Assembly: GCA_973895155.1 (NCBI GenBank)
Contig: OZ316898.1
Location: forward strand, 21,204,001-21,268,000
DNA: 64,000 bases
Origin: Marsupella aquatica
Taxonomy: Eukaryota; Marchantiophyta
Direction of reading: 5' to 3'
The first letter of the stretch is position 1. Every line of letters begins with the position of its first letter. The translations under genes were made by a program, and so were the position numbers. Below the pieces are notes generated by a model. That model ran no database searches. It worked only from the letters and a program-made list of their open reading frames with translations, and was not told where the DNA came from. Below are positions 32,982 through 44,283 of the stretch, one piece after another.

Positions 32982-33151
32982 ACAAACCATACCTAGGAGG
33001 TGTCTGTATCTCACAGTAGGCGCACTTAGTGCTAGTTTACATGAATTAGGTGCATTACATTCTTCCCTCCCTGCCCAAACCCTCATATTTACGAAGGATG
33101 TGCCCGTTTAAAGCTAAAGCCCGAGTTAAGGCCAAGGGTGATGATGTGACA

Positions 33152-33391
33152 TAGCCTTTGTTTTGGCGCTAGATGGAGGGGGCTCTCTACATATCGTAGA
33201 GGGGGGACATGTGCGTATTCACCTGGACAGGAGACATCAGGCCCTAGTACTAACCATCGCATTTATATGAGTAAATGCCCGTCACTCGTTCTCAAGCAGC
33301 TTACTTGAGGAGATTGACCAGCGAACGAGAAAGTGCAACCACAACAAGCTCCGATTCTTTGGGCTCGGAGGACTCGCAATCGCCCCGATGA
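33152..33391 (+). other. leader of element B with candidate primer-binding site
   Basis: Twelve bases after the LTR end, TGGCGCTAGATGGAGGG (33164-33180) starts with TGG, as expected for pairing with the CCA end of a tRNA. Similar TGGCGC... sites are usual in plant gypsy elements. The tRNA species cannot be named without a search. Confidence 0.55.
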
Positions 33392-34980
33392 ATGAACATA
33401 CCACCGAGACCTTCGGGGTCCAATTCAACCGGTCCTACTGCGGTTCCTACGCCACCACCACCACCACCGCCACCACCTATGGCAGCCGCCCCACCGATGG
33501 CCCGCGCTGCCCAAGCTCCTCCACAAATATCGCAACGATCGCGATTTCATTATCGACCTTTCATAGGGCGTCATGGGGATGATCCGGATGAATGGTTGGA
33601 TGAGTTTGAAGCCACTGCTAAGGCTAACGGGGAAGGCGCCATTAAGCTAACCGTCGTCCCTAGAGTGATGCGGGGAGAAGCTCGTCCATGGTACAACTCG
33701 TTGCCACCCGGTACTACATGAGCACAATTCCAAGCCGCATTGCTGCAAGAATTTTGTGCTATTGGATCCGAGCAGCGCTCTCTATTAAAGATCGGCCAGC
33801 TTCGCATGGGAAAAAAGGAGTCCCTGCAAAAGTTCATTCAAAAGTTTCAGAAACTTGCTGCCAAGATATGGCCTAGGCCTGGTGACGCACTCCAGCTTAC
33901 GTGGTTCCTCCATGGTTTGCCCACAAATATGCAATTCTGGGTGCGCCAAAATAACCCAATTTCAATGCAAGTAGCCATAGTGTGCGCCGAAACCTACCGG
34001 GAGTCCACCTATAACTCCCGGCGAAGCCAGCGGGCACGCCGCAAGAAGGGCAAGTACGAGACCTTCAGTGACAGTGACTCCGAATCAGACGACGAGAAGA
34101 AGAAGAAACGCAAGAAGAAGAAGAAACATCGTTCGACCTCGTCCAGTTCGGAGATAGAATCTAGTTCAGATTCAACTTCTAACAGTGGGTCCTCCACCAC
34201 CAGCTCATCGGGAAGTGATTCGGAGAGCGAGAGCCGGAGCAAGAAGAAGAAAAGGAGGGTTAAGAAGGAGGGGAAAATCAAACCCCGTGCTCGAAGAACA
34301 ATACCCAATCCAAAGGCTGCCAAAGCAGACAAGCTTAACGAAATCACGGATCGCCTCAAAGCACTGTCAGTACATCTCGCGGAAAAGCCGGTGGAGAAGA
34401 AGAAGCCATTTGAGATCCGAGCCCATGCGTGGTGTTCAAAGTGCTTCCAATCCGGGCATGTCGTGCAAGAATGCCCAAGATGGAAAAACCGAGTTCACCA
34501 GGTGGAATTAGATGATGTCGACAACCCGGGACCTGAAGCGGAGTCCACGGAGTATTTCTTTGAAGACCCTCCTGATTTGGTGTATCAGATTTCAATGGTG
34601 GGTCCGTGTAACTTAGCAGGTAGAACTGCATACCCCTACCCAACCAATGGCCAAAGTTTCCAAGTTATCAGTAATCCTAGCATTCCCCCTAAACCAGGGA
34701 TTTGACGATCCCCGGTTTGTTACAACTGTGAGAAGCCAGGCCACTTTGCGAGGAAATGCACCAAACCAAGACGTCAGGGGGATGGCCGAGGCACCCCACT
34801 ATGTCAAGTCTGCAAAACGGAAGCTCATTCCATGGCCAACTGTCCATTGGTAATCGCTGCCCGAACAAACGCGGCTAGACCGGCCCAGGCCAGACCGGCC
34901 ACGAACGATGCAGTCATCCAAATGATTGCTATGGAATGGCAAGATGACAACACCAAGTGGGTCAATTTGGTGGACATGGC
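33392..34980 (+). pseudogene. Gag of element B with three zinc-knuckle-like motifs
   Basis: ATG at 33392, a polyproline run, then FIGRHGDDPDEWLDEFE and MRGEARPWYNSLP, typical of the Ty3/gypsy capsid domain. A Lys/Ser-rich tract (about 34040-34270) follows, then three CCHC-like motifs: CSKCFQSGHVVQEC, CYNCEKPGHFARKC and CQVCKTEAHSMANC. The frame is single apart from TGA at 33719-33721 (a Trp position) and TGA at 34703-34705 (probably CGA). It is cut at 34980 by the inserted A LTR. Excising 34981-44283 minus one TSD copy rejoins the codons exactly (D-M-A-E-H-P). Confidence 0.9.
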
Positions 34981-35225
34981 TGTGGTGCGTCCCATGGCTC
35001 CCTAAACCCAAGAAACCCCCCAGCTCAAGCCGATTCCCGCAGGTTTCGCGCTTGGCGAGGCCGTTTCCGCGGCTTAGCGGCATGGGACGCTGCTAACCTT
35101 CTACTACTACTATTAACATTTTACACACATATACTGGACAGATCCTTCATCGGGTCATGAGATACGTAGCCGGCCTAATCTAGGCCTTCCCCTGTCTTCC
35201 CCTCCGTCTTGTTAGGTATGTTTGG

Positions 35226-35241
35226 ATTCCGCCGCCGGAAT
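35226..35241 (-). repeat. shared LTR hairpin, A copy
   Basis: ATTCCG-CCGC-CGGAAT, perfect stem, 245 bases from the LTR terminus. Confidence 0.8.
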
Positions 35242-35846
35242 GATCCCCAATAGGCTTGGTTAAGCCGCTAAGACCTCTCTCAGCTCGACACATCCAACTC
35301 TCACTCCCCTGCTTACTTTCCTTCCTTCTGGTTGATGTGGGCACTCTTCACACAAGTTAATGCGACACACAAATAGCAAAATGACTCATTCTGACTGAGT
35401 CATACCATGCACTTGCCATACAAACAGTACATCTCATACACAAGCTCTACGAACTAAGCCGTGAGGCCAACTCTATTCAGCTCTTAGGCATGAGGAAACA
35501 TGAATATACACAAGGGTCACTGTATGACTAACCAAGAGCTTCTCGTACTACTTGATCCCAGCCCGGCTGGTGCAAACTAAAAACTTGCTAAAGAACAGGC
35601 CCTGAGCTCCCCGCTGCCCAGGTACTTATCCTGGTAGTGGATCCGCCATTTCTTTGCATCGTAAGCCTAATCTACATAACAGTAATCTACTTGCCCGAAT
35701 CTACCTATGTACAGCAAGGCAGGAGCACAAGTGTGATGCCTAGACAGGAATCACTCGGCCGGTTAAGTGGGTAAAGCAGGAAGGCACCCTAGGAACACCT
35801 TAGTATAGTGACAAAACAAGGAAAATATGAACAATTAGGGGCAACC

Positions 35847-38800
35847 ATGGAACCCGGGCAGAGGCCGGAGGTAAGGCTGAGGGTGAAAACCCGATTAGGG
35901 TTAGGGCGCGTTAAGCGTCGGCGGCTAGGAAGGATCAACGGGAAGAAGGACCGGCAGAGGAGAGGGGTAAGGAGCGCTTGCAGGAGATGGTGGCTCATTT
36001 GCGAGCACGAACTAGGCAGACGACTACGGGAGGCCAACTACTGTCAGCTGCTTAGGCAAGCACTCGGGGAGAGAGTAGATACCGACGATCAACCTAAGGA
36101 GGGTATGAGCAACGTCAATCAAGCGGCACATTTCTGGGGATGCCTGTTCGAACGGGCAACTGAGTACATCAAGACTTACGAGGATGAGGAGTCAGAAAGG
36201 GCAGCTCGAGAACGGCAGGAGCTCGCTCGATTGTGGGAGCTGTAGAAGACGGCTTTCTTAGGAGGCGAACTCATCAAGGACGAGTTCCTGTGGACGCCTA
36301 CTTCCAATCAACTCGACGATCTTCTGTTTTGCAAAGACAGCGTCGTCGGCATCCGAGAGGCCATCAAGAACTGCAACGACATACACTGGGAATTAAAGGG
36401 TAGCACGGAAAGGTGGACCCAGGCAACGGTGCTAGGAGAAACCTCCACGGCAGCAGAGATGAAGAGGAAGGGAGCCGTCAACGATGAAGCCACCCCGGCA
36501 AAAAGAACGAGGTCGGCGGCACCAAAGAAGCCAGCCGAGCAGCAGAGCAGGAGGCAGGGAGAAGCCGAAGAGGAGGAGGTCGATCCCATCAAGGCCATTC
36601 CAACCAGGGATGACACCTGGAAGGGCTGGGCGGCAACCCTACCGGTGGAGGTGCAACTACATTTTGCACGGGAGGAGGATGCATGCTTTACGGCCATGCA
36701 GACCAAGAAGTACCAAGGCTTCATGGCCGGATCCGGCTTGGAGGCCTTTGTAAGATTACCATGGCTGAAGCCGGAGGTACCGGAGTCAGACCTATTAGAA
36801 TTCGTGGGGTCATGGGAACCCGAGACCAATTGCACGAGGATATATGGGAAGGATTTCTATCTTACTCCCAAGGTGATTGCCGAAGTGTTTGGCTTGCCGA
36901 TGGGCAATAAGACCAAAGTTGATACCAGGAAGACCTTGCCTGACAAGGAGTTCCGGTCGTTCCCCGGGCCATCAACGAAGAATGGCTTCTTCCGGAACAC
37001 CTGCACCAACCCGCACATAGGAGAGATGATCGACTTCTTGCGGGTGACCATGCATTGTAACTTGCCGAGGGCAGAGATCGGCAAGGCACAGGTCTATCTG
37101 GCAGAAAGGCCAGACCCAAGCCGGGACTACAACGGGTACCTCCTCAACCAATTGAAGAAGATCTTAAAGGAGGAGCAGCAGGTAATCGGCATGGGGAGCG
37201 TGTCGCGGCTTGGCTATCACATGCCGCTGTTGTGCCGGTATGCCAGAGGTCAGACTTTTGCCCCGGTACTTCCCCTGCAGGTAAGGGCACCCGAGGAAGC
37301 TCCAACGCCGAGGCCGTTGGCTGAGAAGCCTCAACCACCTGTTAGTCCTACGATCGAGCAGGTGTTTAGGCCCAGGAAGGAAGACTTGCCGATGCAGCAA
37401 CCAGGCATGCAGAGTCTGCTGAAACTACTGGAGAAAGAAAAGAAATCGGCATCGGCAACAACAACGGCAACGACAACAATGCAGGACACTACTATAGAGG
37501 TAGGCCTACACCGGCTCACAAGAGAAAACCCCTTTGCTGGAGACAAGGAGAGAATCAGGCCGGAATCCAAGCCAGGTGTTCGAATGTACGTGGGAACCTC
37601 AAGCTCCGAATCTGAGGCAGAATTGCCTGAAGCTCCTACCAAGGAAGAGGAGAGGGAGAAGCCGGAAATCCAAGAGGTAGAGGAGGCAGTGGAGGACTAC
37701 AGCCATGATAATTCCGGCTATGGGTCGGACCATCACGTTCCAGGAGTAAGGACCTGTGGCCGGTTTGTCCCCACACTTCCAAGGGTAGTGCGAGGGGACC
37801 CCAACCAGCAGAGTAGCCCTGAGTCTCCCCCACCAGATGTTGCTCCCCCGAGCTTCGACGGCATAAAACAGACGGTGCAGGAATTTCAGGAGCGAATCAA
37901 GCAGAAGGAAGAGGCCGCCCTGGCTAAGGAAAAGGATTTACCAGGAGGAGATTGGCCGGAGGACATCAGGCGGCTAGCCGAAAAAGGAAGCAAACCTCTA
38001 GCCACGATTGAAGAGATCCGCAGGACGGCTTGGGAGCAGAGGCCACGATGGGCGATGCCGATCACTTCTACTTACTCCACCTACGCTAAGAATAGAGCCA
38101 TGGAGTATGGTGAGATGTGTGGGGAACTTGCGCTCAGCATCTTTGGAGAGGAGTTGGAGGTAGGACCCTTTTTCCATAGGGAGCAGTTGGAGAAGCACCA
38201 ATTAGAAGAAGCGGTGGCTTTAGAGAGAAGCAAGAAGGACGAGGTCATTCGGCGGCTTAGGAGGATGGGAGCCGAGATTGAAGATCTAAGGGCGGCCAAG
38301 AAAGCCCAAGATGAACTGCGGATTAAACGACATGAGCTGAACATCATGCAGGGGCAGTTGGACGCCGCGCAGGCTGATAATCAGAATATCCAGGATAAAC
38401 TGACTCAGACGCAGGAAGAGTTGGCCGACACGATCAAAGAAAGGGAAAAGTGGAAGCAAGAGCTGAAGAATACAGAGGAGGCCCACATAACAGCCAACAG
38501 CCGGGCCATGGCGGAGACCCAAAGAAAGGAATGGGCGTTGAAAGGGGAGCTCGAGAAAATCCGCGGAGCCCTTGAGCAGAAGGAGGTCGAGTTAGGGAAA
38601 TCCTATCAAGGGATTATGGCGCTGCAACAGGAGCTTGCGTCCCTGACGGCCAGCTTCAAGGCCGACCTAAGGGAGAAGGACGAGATGCTCGAACAGACTT
38701 ACGCCAAGATGAACCAGATGGAGTCTGTCATCATTGCAGAGCTCGACAAGGAGCTAAGAGCAACCCAGGAGGAGAAGGCTACCTTGAAGAAGGAATTGGA

Positions 38801-39458
38801 GGAAGCCCACAGGGAGCAGGAGGAGGCCAAAAACGAGCTGGAGGGGGCACGTAAGGACCTGGATGAAACCCAAGAGGAGTTGGAGGAAATCACGAGGAAG
38901 ATGGAGAACCTACAGCGGCGGGCCGACAACCAAACAGAGCGGCTGAAGAAACAAGCCGCAGTATTTAAATGCTTAGCTGCAGCAGGTCCATCCCCTGTTG
39001 GGACAAACCAGTTACCAGGGGTGGTAATTGCCGAAGGACAAGCCGCGCCACCTGCACCAGTGCCGGAGGTAAGTGGGAAGGGGAAGGGACCAGCTGCCGA
39101 GCCACCAACGAAGAAGAAGCGGAAACCTTCAGGGTCAAGGAGTAATACGACTTCACAGGCCGTGGTGATCAAGGAGGTAGACCCAGCACCGACCCCAGAC
39201 AGGGTCACGGCTAAGGATCCAACTACCCTAGGGGAAGGGGAGGCCGAAGCCGTGGGGTTGGCTGAAGCCGAAGCCGTGGGGGTGGCTGAAGCCGAAGCCG
39301 TAGGAGTTGTCGAGGCTGAAGCCGAAGGTGGACCCAGTCAGGCCGATGGAGAGTTGACTCGGTCAAGGGCAGGTAATCTGTCAGTAGGCGGGCCAACGGC
39401 AGTGGCTGAGGAGGAAGTGTTGGGGGCGTCCATTGAGGATCCACCACCGGTGTCGTGA
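35847..39458 (+). CDS. LTR-encoded coiled-coil protein of element A, nearly intact
   Basis: ATG at 35847, stop at 39456-39458: 1203 codons with one internal TAG (36243-36245), a CAG in other copies. Residues 1-190 are helical and charged. About 240-480 is a globular part rich in Trp, Phe and Pro, including VFGLPMGNKTK and TKNGFFRNTCTNPHIGE. A Pro-rich linker follows, then a long coiled coil from roughly 680 to 1040 with heptads full of Glu, Lys, Leu and Gln. The tail has a Lys-rich stretch (possible nuclear signal) and a repeat of E-A-E-A-V-G-V-A. There is no zinc knuckle, protease or polymerase motif. It recalls the extra ORFs of plant Tat-type gypsy elements, but that is inference; the function is unknown. 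Confidence 0.75.
39235..39330 (+). repeat. 30-bp in-frame tandem repeat in the A LTR ORF
   Basis: Three units encode A-E-A-E-A-V-G-[LV]-[AV]-E-like decapeptides. The inverted copies show a shorter version, so the array is length-variable between copies. Confidence 0.8.
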
Positions 39459-40108
39459 CGGTGCAAGGGCGCCGTTCCTTTTAGGGAGGGCGGACGTGGA
39501 GGGAGGAGGCGTGAGTGGGCAGGGCGGGCACGGATCTCCACGTTTAGGATTAGGATCAGAACCAGGAGCGGCCCTGACACTTAGCTTAGTGGGATTGCGG
39601 TCCCACTGGTAGGAGCAACACTTGTGCTCCTGCCTTGCTGTACATAGGTAGATTCGGGCAAGTAGATTACTGTTAAGTAGATTAGGCTTACGATGCAAAG
39701 AATGGCGGATCCACTACCAGGATAAGTACCTGGGCAGCGGGGAGCTCAGGGCCTCTTCTTTAGCAAGTTTTTAGTTTGCACCAGCCGGGCTGGGATCAAG
39801 TAGTACGAGAAGCTCTCGGTTAGTCATACAGTGACCCTTGTGTATATTCATGTTTCCTCATGCCTAAGAGCTGAATAGAGTTGGCCTCACGGCTTAGTTC
39901 GCAGAACTTGTGTATGAGATGTACTGTTTGTATGGCAAGTGCATGGTATGACTCAGTCAGAATGAGTCATTTTGCTATTTGTGTGTCGCATTAACTTGTG
40001 TGAAGAGTGCCCACAACAACAGAAGGAAGGAAAGTAAGCAGGGGAGTGAGAGTTGGATGTGTCGAGCTGAGAGAGGTCTTAGCGGCTTAACCAAGCCTAT
40101 TGGGGATC

Positions 40109-40124
40109 ATTCCGGCGGCGGAAT
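40109..40124 (+). repeat. shared LTR hairpin, A copy in sense orientation
   Basis: ATTCCG-GCGG-CGGAAT followed by CCAAACATACCTAAC; perfect stem. Confidence 0.8.
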
Positions 40125-40161
40125 CCAAACATACCTAACAAGACGGAGGGGAAGACAAGGG

Positions 40162-40261
40162 NNNNNNNNNNNNNNNNNNNNNNNNNNNNNNNNNNNNNNN
40201 NNNNNNNNNNNNNNNNNNNNNNNNNNNNNNNNNNNNNNNNNNNNNNNNNNNNNNNNNNNNN
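40162..40261. other. assembly gap, 100 N
   Basis: Exactly 100 N, the usual size for a gap of unknown length. It lies in the terminal part of the plus-strand A LTR, about 100 bases before the junction with the inverted copy, where a palindromic arrangement would hinder assembly. By comparison with 35000-35210, roughly 100 bases may be missing. Confidence 0.95.
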
Positions 40262-40527
40262 CGCTAAGCCGCGGAAACGGCCTCGCCAAGCACGAAACCT
40301 GCGGGAATCGGCTTGAGCTGGGGGGTTTCTTGGGTTTAGGGAGCCATGGGACGCACCACAACAAGTGTTGCTCCTACCAGTGGAACCGCAATCCCACTAA
40401 GCTAAGTGTCAGGGCTGCTCCTGGTCCTGATCCTAATCCTAAACTTGGAGATCAGCGCCCACCCTGCCCACTCACGCCTCCTCCCTCCACGTCCGCCCTC
40501 CCTAAAAGGAACGGCACCCTTGCACCG

Positions 40528-43500
40528 TCACGACACCGGTGGAGGATCCTTAATGGACACCCCCAACGCTTCCTCCTCAGCCACTGCCGTAGGTTCATTC
40601 TCTGACAGATTACCTGCCCTTGACTGAGTCAACTCTCCATCGGCCTGACTGGGTCCACCATCGGCGTCGGCATCGGCTCGGGAATCGGTTACGGCCTCAG
40701 CCTCGGCTATGGTCTCCCCGGCCTGCTCAAGAGGCGGATCTGGAATACCGGCCTCATTACTGAGTAGTTCGGCTTGGGCCGCACCACCCCCACCTGTGAT
40801 GATAGGGGGATCTATTGCCGTATTCATGCCGGAGGATGGTGCTGGTTCTACCTCCTTGGTCACCACGGCTTGTGGAGTCGGATTACTCCTTGACCCTGAA
40901 GGTTTCCGCTTTTTCTTCTTTTCTAGTTCGGCAGCTGGTCCCTTCCCCTTCCCACCTACTTCCGGCATTGGTGCAGGTGGCGCGGCTTTTTCTTCGGCCA
41001 GTACCACTCCTGGTAACTTGGTTGCCCCAATTGGAGTTGGGCCTGATGAAGACAAGCACTTAAATACTGCGGCTTGTTTCTTCAGCCGCTCCGTTTGGTT
41101 GTCGGCCCGCCGCTGGAGGTTCTCCATCTTCCTCGTGATTTCCTCCAACTCCTCCTGGGTCTCATCCAGGTCCTTGCATGCCTCCTCTAGTTCCTTCTGG
41201 GCTTCCTCCCATTCTTGTTTCAAGGTAGTCCTCTCCTCCCGGGTTGCTCTTAGCTCCTTGTCGAGCTCTGCAATGATGACAGACTCCATCTGGTTCATCT
41301 TGGCGTAAGTCTGATCGAGCATCTCGTCCTTCTCCCTTAGGTCGGCCTTGAAGCTAGCCGTCAGGGACGCAAGCTCCTGCTGCAGCGCCATAATCCCTTG
41401 ATAGGATTTCCCTAACTCGGCCTCCTTCTGCTCAAGGGCTCCGCGGATTTTCTCGAGCTCCCCCTTCAACGCCCATTCCTTTCTTTGGGTCTCCGCCATG
41501 GCCTGGTTGTTGGCTGTTATGTGGGCCTCCTCTGTATTCTTCAGCTCTTGCTTCCACTTCTCCCTCTCTTTGATCGTGTCGGCCAACTCTCCCTGCGTCT
41601 GAGTCAATTTATCCTTGATATTCTGATTATCAGCCTGCGCGGTGCCCAACTGCCCCTGCATGATGTTCAACTCATGCCGTTTAATCCGCAGTTCATCTTG
41701 GGCTTTCTTGGCCGCCCTTAGATCTTCAATCTCGGCTTCCATCCTCCTAAGCCGCCGAATGACCTCGTCCTTCTTGCTTCTCTCTAAAGCCACCGCTTCT
41801 TCTAATTGGTGCTTCTCCAACTGCTCCCTATGGAAAAAGGGTCCTACCTCCAACTCCTCTCCAAAGATGCCGAGCGCAAGTTCCCCACACATCTCACCAT
41901 ACTCCATGGCTCTATTCTTAGCATAGGTGGAGTAAGTAGAAGTGATCGGCATCGCCCATCGCGGCCTCTGCTCCCAAGCCGTCTTGCGGATCTCTTCAAT
42001 CGTGGCTAGAGGTTTGCTTCCTTTTTTGGCTAGCCGCCTGATGTCCTCCGGCCAATCTCCTCCTGGTAAATCATTTTCCCTAGCCAGGGCTGCCTCCTCT
42101 TCCTGCCTGATTCGCTCCTGAAATTCCTGCACCGTCTGTTTTATGCCGTCAAAGCTCGGGGGAGCAACATCTGGTGGGGGAGACTCAGGGCTACTCTACT
42201 GGTTGGGGTCCCCTCGCACTACCCTTGGAAGTGTGGGGACAAACCGGCCACAGGTCCTTACTCCTGGAACGTGATGGTCCGACCCATAGCCAAAATTATC
42301 ATGGCTGTAGTCCTCCACTGCCTCCTCTACTTCTTGGACGTCCGGCTTCTCCCTCTCCTCTTTGTCGGTAGGAGCTTCAGGCAATTCTGCCTCTGATTCG
42401 GAGCTTGAGATTCCCACATACATTCGAACACCTGGCTTGGATTCCGGCCTGATTCTCTCCTTGTCTCCAGCAAAGGGGTTTTCTCTTGTGAGCAGGTGTA
42501 GGCCTACCTCTGTAGTAGTGTCCTGCATTGTTGCCGTTGCCGTTGTTGTTGCCGATGCCGATCTCTTTTCTTTCTCCAGTAGTTTCAGCAGACTCTGCAT
42601 GCCTGGTTGCTGCATCGGCAAGTCCTCCTTCTTGGGTCTAAACACCTTCTCGATCGTAGGGCTAACAGGTGGTTGAGGCTTCTCAGCCAACGGCCTCGGT
42701 GTTGGAGCTTCCTCGGGTGCCCTTACCTGTAGGGGAAGTACTGGGGCAAAAGTCTGACCTCTAGCATACCGGCACAACAGCGGCATGTGATAGCCAAGCC
42801 GCGACACGCTCCCCATACCGATTACCTACTGCTCCTCCTTTAAGATCTTCTTCAATTGGTTGAGGAGGTACCCGTTGTAGTCCCGGCTTGGGTCTGGCCT
42901 TTCTGCCAGATAGACCTGTGCCTTGCCGATCTCTGCCCTCGGCAAGTTACAATGCATGGTCACCCGCAAGAAGTCGATCATCTCTCCTATGTGCGGGTTG
43001 GTGCAGGTGTTCCGGAAGAAGCCATTCTTCGTTGATGGCCCGGGGAACGACCGGAACTCCTTGTCAGGCAAGGTCTTCCTGGTATCAACTTTGGTCTTAT
43101 TGCCTATCGGCAAGCCAAACACTTCGGCAATTACCTTGGGAGTAAGATAGAAATCCTTCCCATATATCCTCGTGCAATTGGTCTCGGGTTCCCATGACCC
43201 CACGAATTCTAATAGGTCTGACTCTGGTACCTCCGGCTTCAGCCATGGTAATCTTACAAAGGCCTCTAAGCCGGATCCGGCCATGAAGCCTTGGTACTTC
43301 TTGGTCTGCATGGCCGTAAAGCATGCATCCTCCTCCCGTGCAAAATGTAGTTGCACCTCCACCGGTAGGGTTGCCGCCCAGCCCTTCCAGGTGTCATCCC
43401 TGGTTGGAATGGCCTTGATGGGATCGACCTCCTCCTCTTCGGCTTCTCCCTGCCTCCTGCTCTGCTGCTCGGCTGGCTTCTTTGGTGCCGCCGACCTCAT

Positions 43501-44163
43501 TCTTTTTGCCGGGGTGGCTTCATCGTTGACAGCTCCCTTCCTCTTCATCTCTGCTGCCGTGGAGGTTTCTCCTAGCACCGTTGCCTGGGTCCACCTTTCC
43601 GTGCTACCCTTTAATTCCCAGTGTATGTCGTTGCAGTTCTTGATGGCCTCTTGGATGCCGACGACGCTGTCTTTGCAAAACAGAAGATCGTCGAGTTGAT
43701 TGGAAGTAGGCGTCCACAGGAACTCGTCCTTGATGAGTTCGCCTCCTAAGAAAGCCGTCTTCTGCAGCTCCCACAATCGAGCGAGCTCCTGCCGTTCTTG
43801 AGCTGCCCTTTCTGATTCCTCGTCCTCGTAAGTCTTGATGTACTCAGTTGCCCGTTCGAACAGGCATCCCCAGAAATGTGTCGCTTGATTGACGTTGCTC
43901 ATACCCTCCTTAGGTCGATCGTCGGTATCTACTCTCTCCCCGAGTGCTTGCCTAAGCAGCTGACAGTAGTTGGCCTCCCGTAGTCGTCTACCTAGTTCGT
44001 GCTCGCAAATGAGCCACCATCTCCTGCAAGCGCTCCTTACCCCTCTCCTCTGCCGGTCCTTCTTCCCGTTGATCCTTCCTAGCCGCCGACGCTTAATGCG
44101 CCCTAACCCTAATCGAGTTTTCACCCTCAGCATCCTTACCTCCGGCCTCGGCCCTGGTTCCAT
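40528..44163 (-). pseudogene. LTR-encoded coiled-coil protein of element A, two amber stops
   Basis: Collinear with 35847-39458. ATG at 44161-44163; the frame is single to the stop at 40528-40530, broken only by TAG at 42826-42828 and 42196-42198. Both are CAG in the plus-strand copy. At the position where that copy has its TAG, this one has CAG, so each copy supports the intact ancestral reading. Domain order is the same. Confidence 0.8.
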
Positions 44164-44283
44164 GGTTGCCCCTAATGGTTTATATTTTCCTTGTTTTGTC
44201 CCTATACTAAGGTGTTCCTAGGGTGCCTTCCTGCTTTACCCACTTAACTGGCCGAGTGATTCCTGTCTAGGCATCACAGTGGC

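Larger units (their letters stand above)
29150..33151 (+). repeat. 5' LTR of element B (4002 bp)
   Basis: TG...CA ends. TATAAAAAG at 29509-29517 is a good core promoter about 360 bases in, so transcripts should start near 29540. The hairpin is at 32966-32981, about 170 bases from the 3' end. The LTR ORF lies between them. Compared by eye with the 3' LTR, differences run at a few percent and are nearly all transitions. The part 32258-33151 is noncoding apart from the hairpin. Confidence 0.9.
35732..40360 (+). mobile_element. solo A LTR (plus) nested in an inverted A LTR
   Basis: TGTGATGCC (35732) to GCACCACA (40360) with a perfect 5-bp TSD ACAAG at 35727-35731 and 40361-40365. Length 4629 including a 100-N gap. 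Its ORF is the best-preserved copy (35847-39458). The 3' noncoding part (39459-40360) holds the hairpin at 40109-40124. It makes a near-palindromic pair with the minus-strand A LTR around it. Confidence 0.9.
34981..44278 (-). mobile_element. solo A LTR (minus) inserted in element B
   Basis: Plus reading TGTGGTGCGTCCC (34981) to GGCATCACA (44278). TSD ATGGC (34976-34980) and GTGGC (44279-44283). It is split by the plus-strand A LTR at 35732-40360, so its own sequence is 34981-35731 plus 40366-44278, about 4.66 kb. The left part holds the LTR hairpin (35226-35241). No internal domain is present. Confidence 0.9.

Noticed and set aside
33164-33180. The GGCGCTAGA in the B leader as another palindrome copy
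   Set aside because: Only one arm matches and its position right after the LTR fits a primer-binding site better.
36308-36835. Long antisense frames opposite the A LTR ORF (also at 8398, 43172, 57911, 38699, 40709)
   Set aside because: They recur only because the sense ORF is conserved; they have biased, low-complexity content rich in Ser and Leu and no domains.
34981-40360. A DNA transposon with 750-bp terminal inverted repeats (34981-35731 and 39610-40360)
   Set aside because: The TSDs show two separate LTR insertions in opposite orientation, ACAAG for the inner and ATGGC/GTGGC for the outer; the inverted ends belong to different copies.
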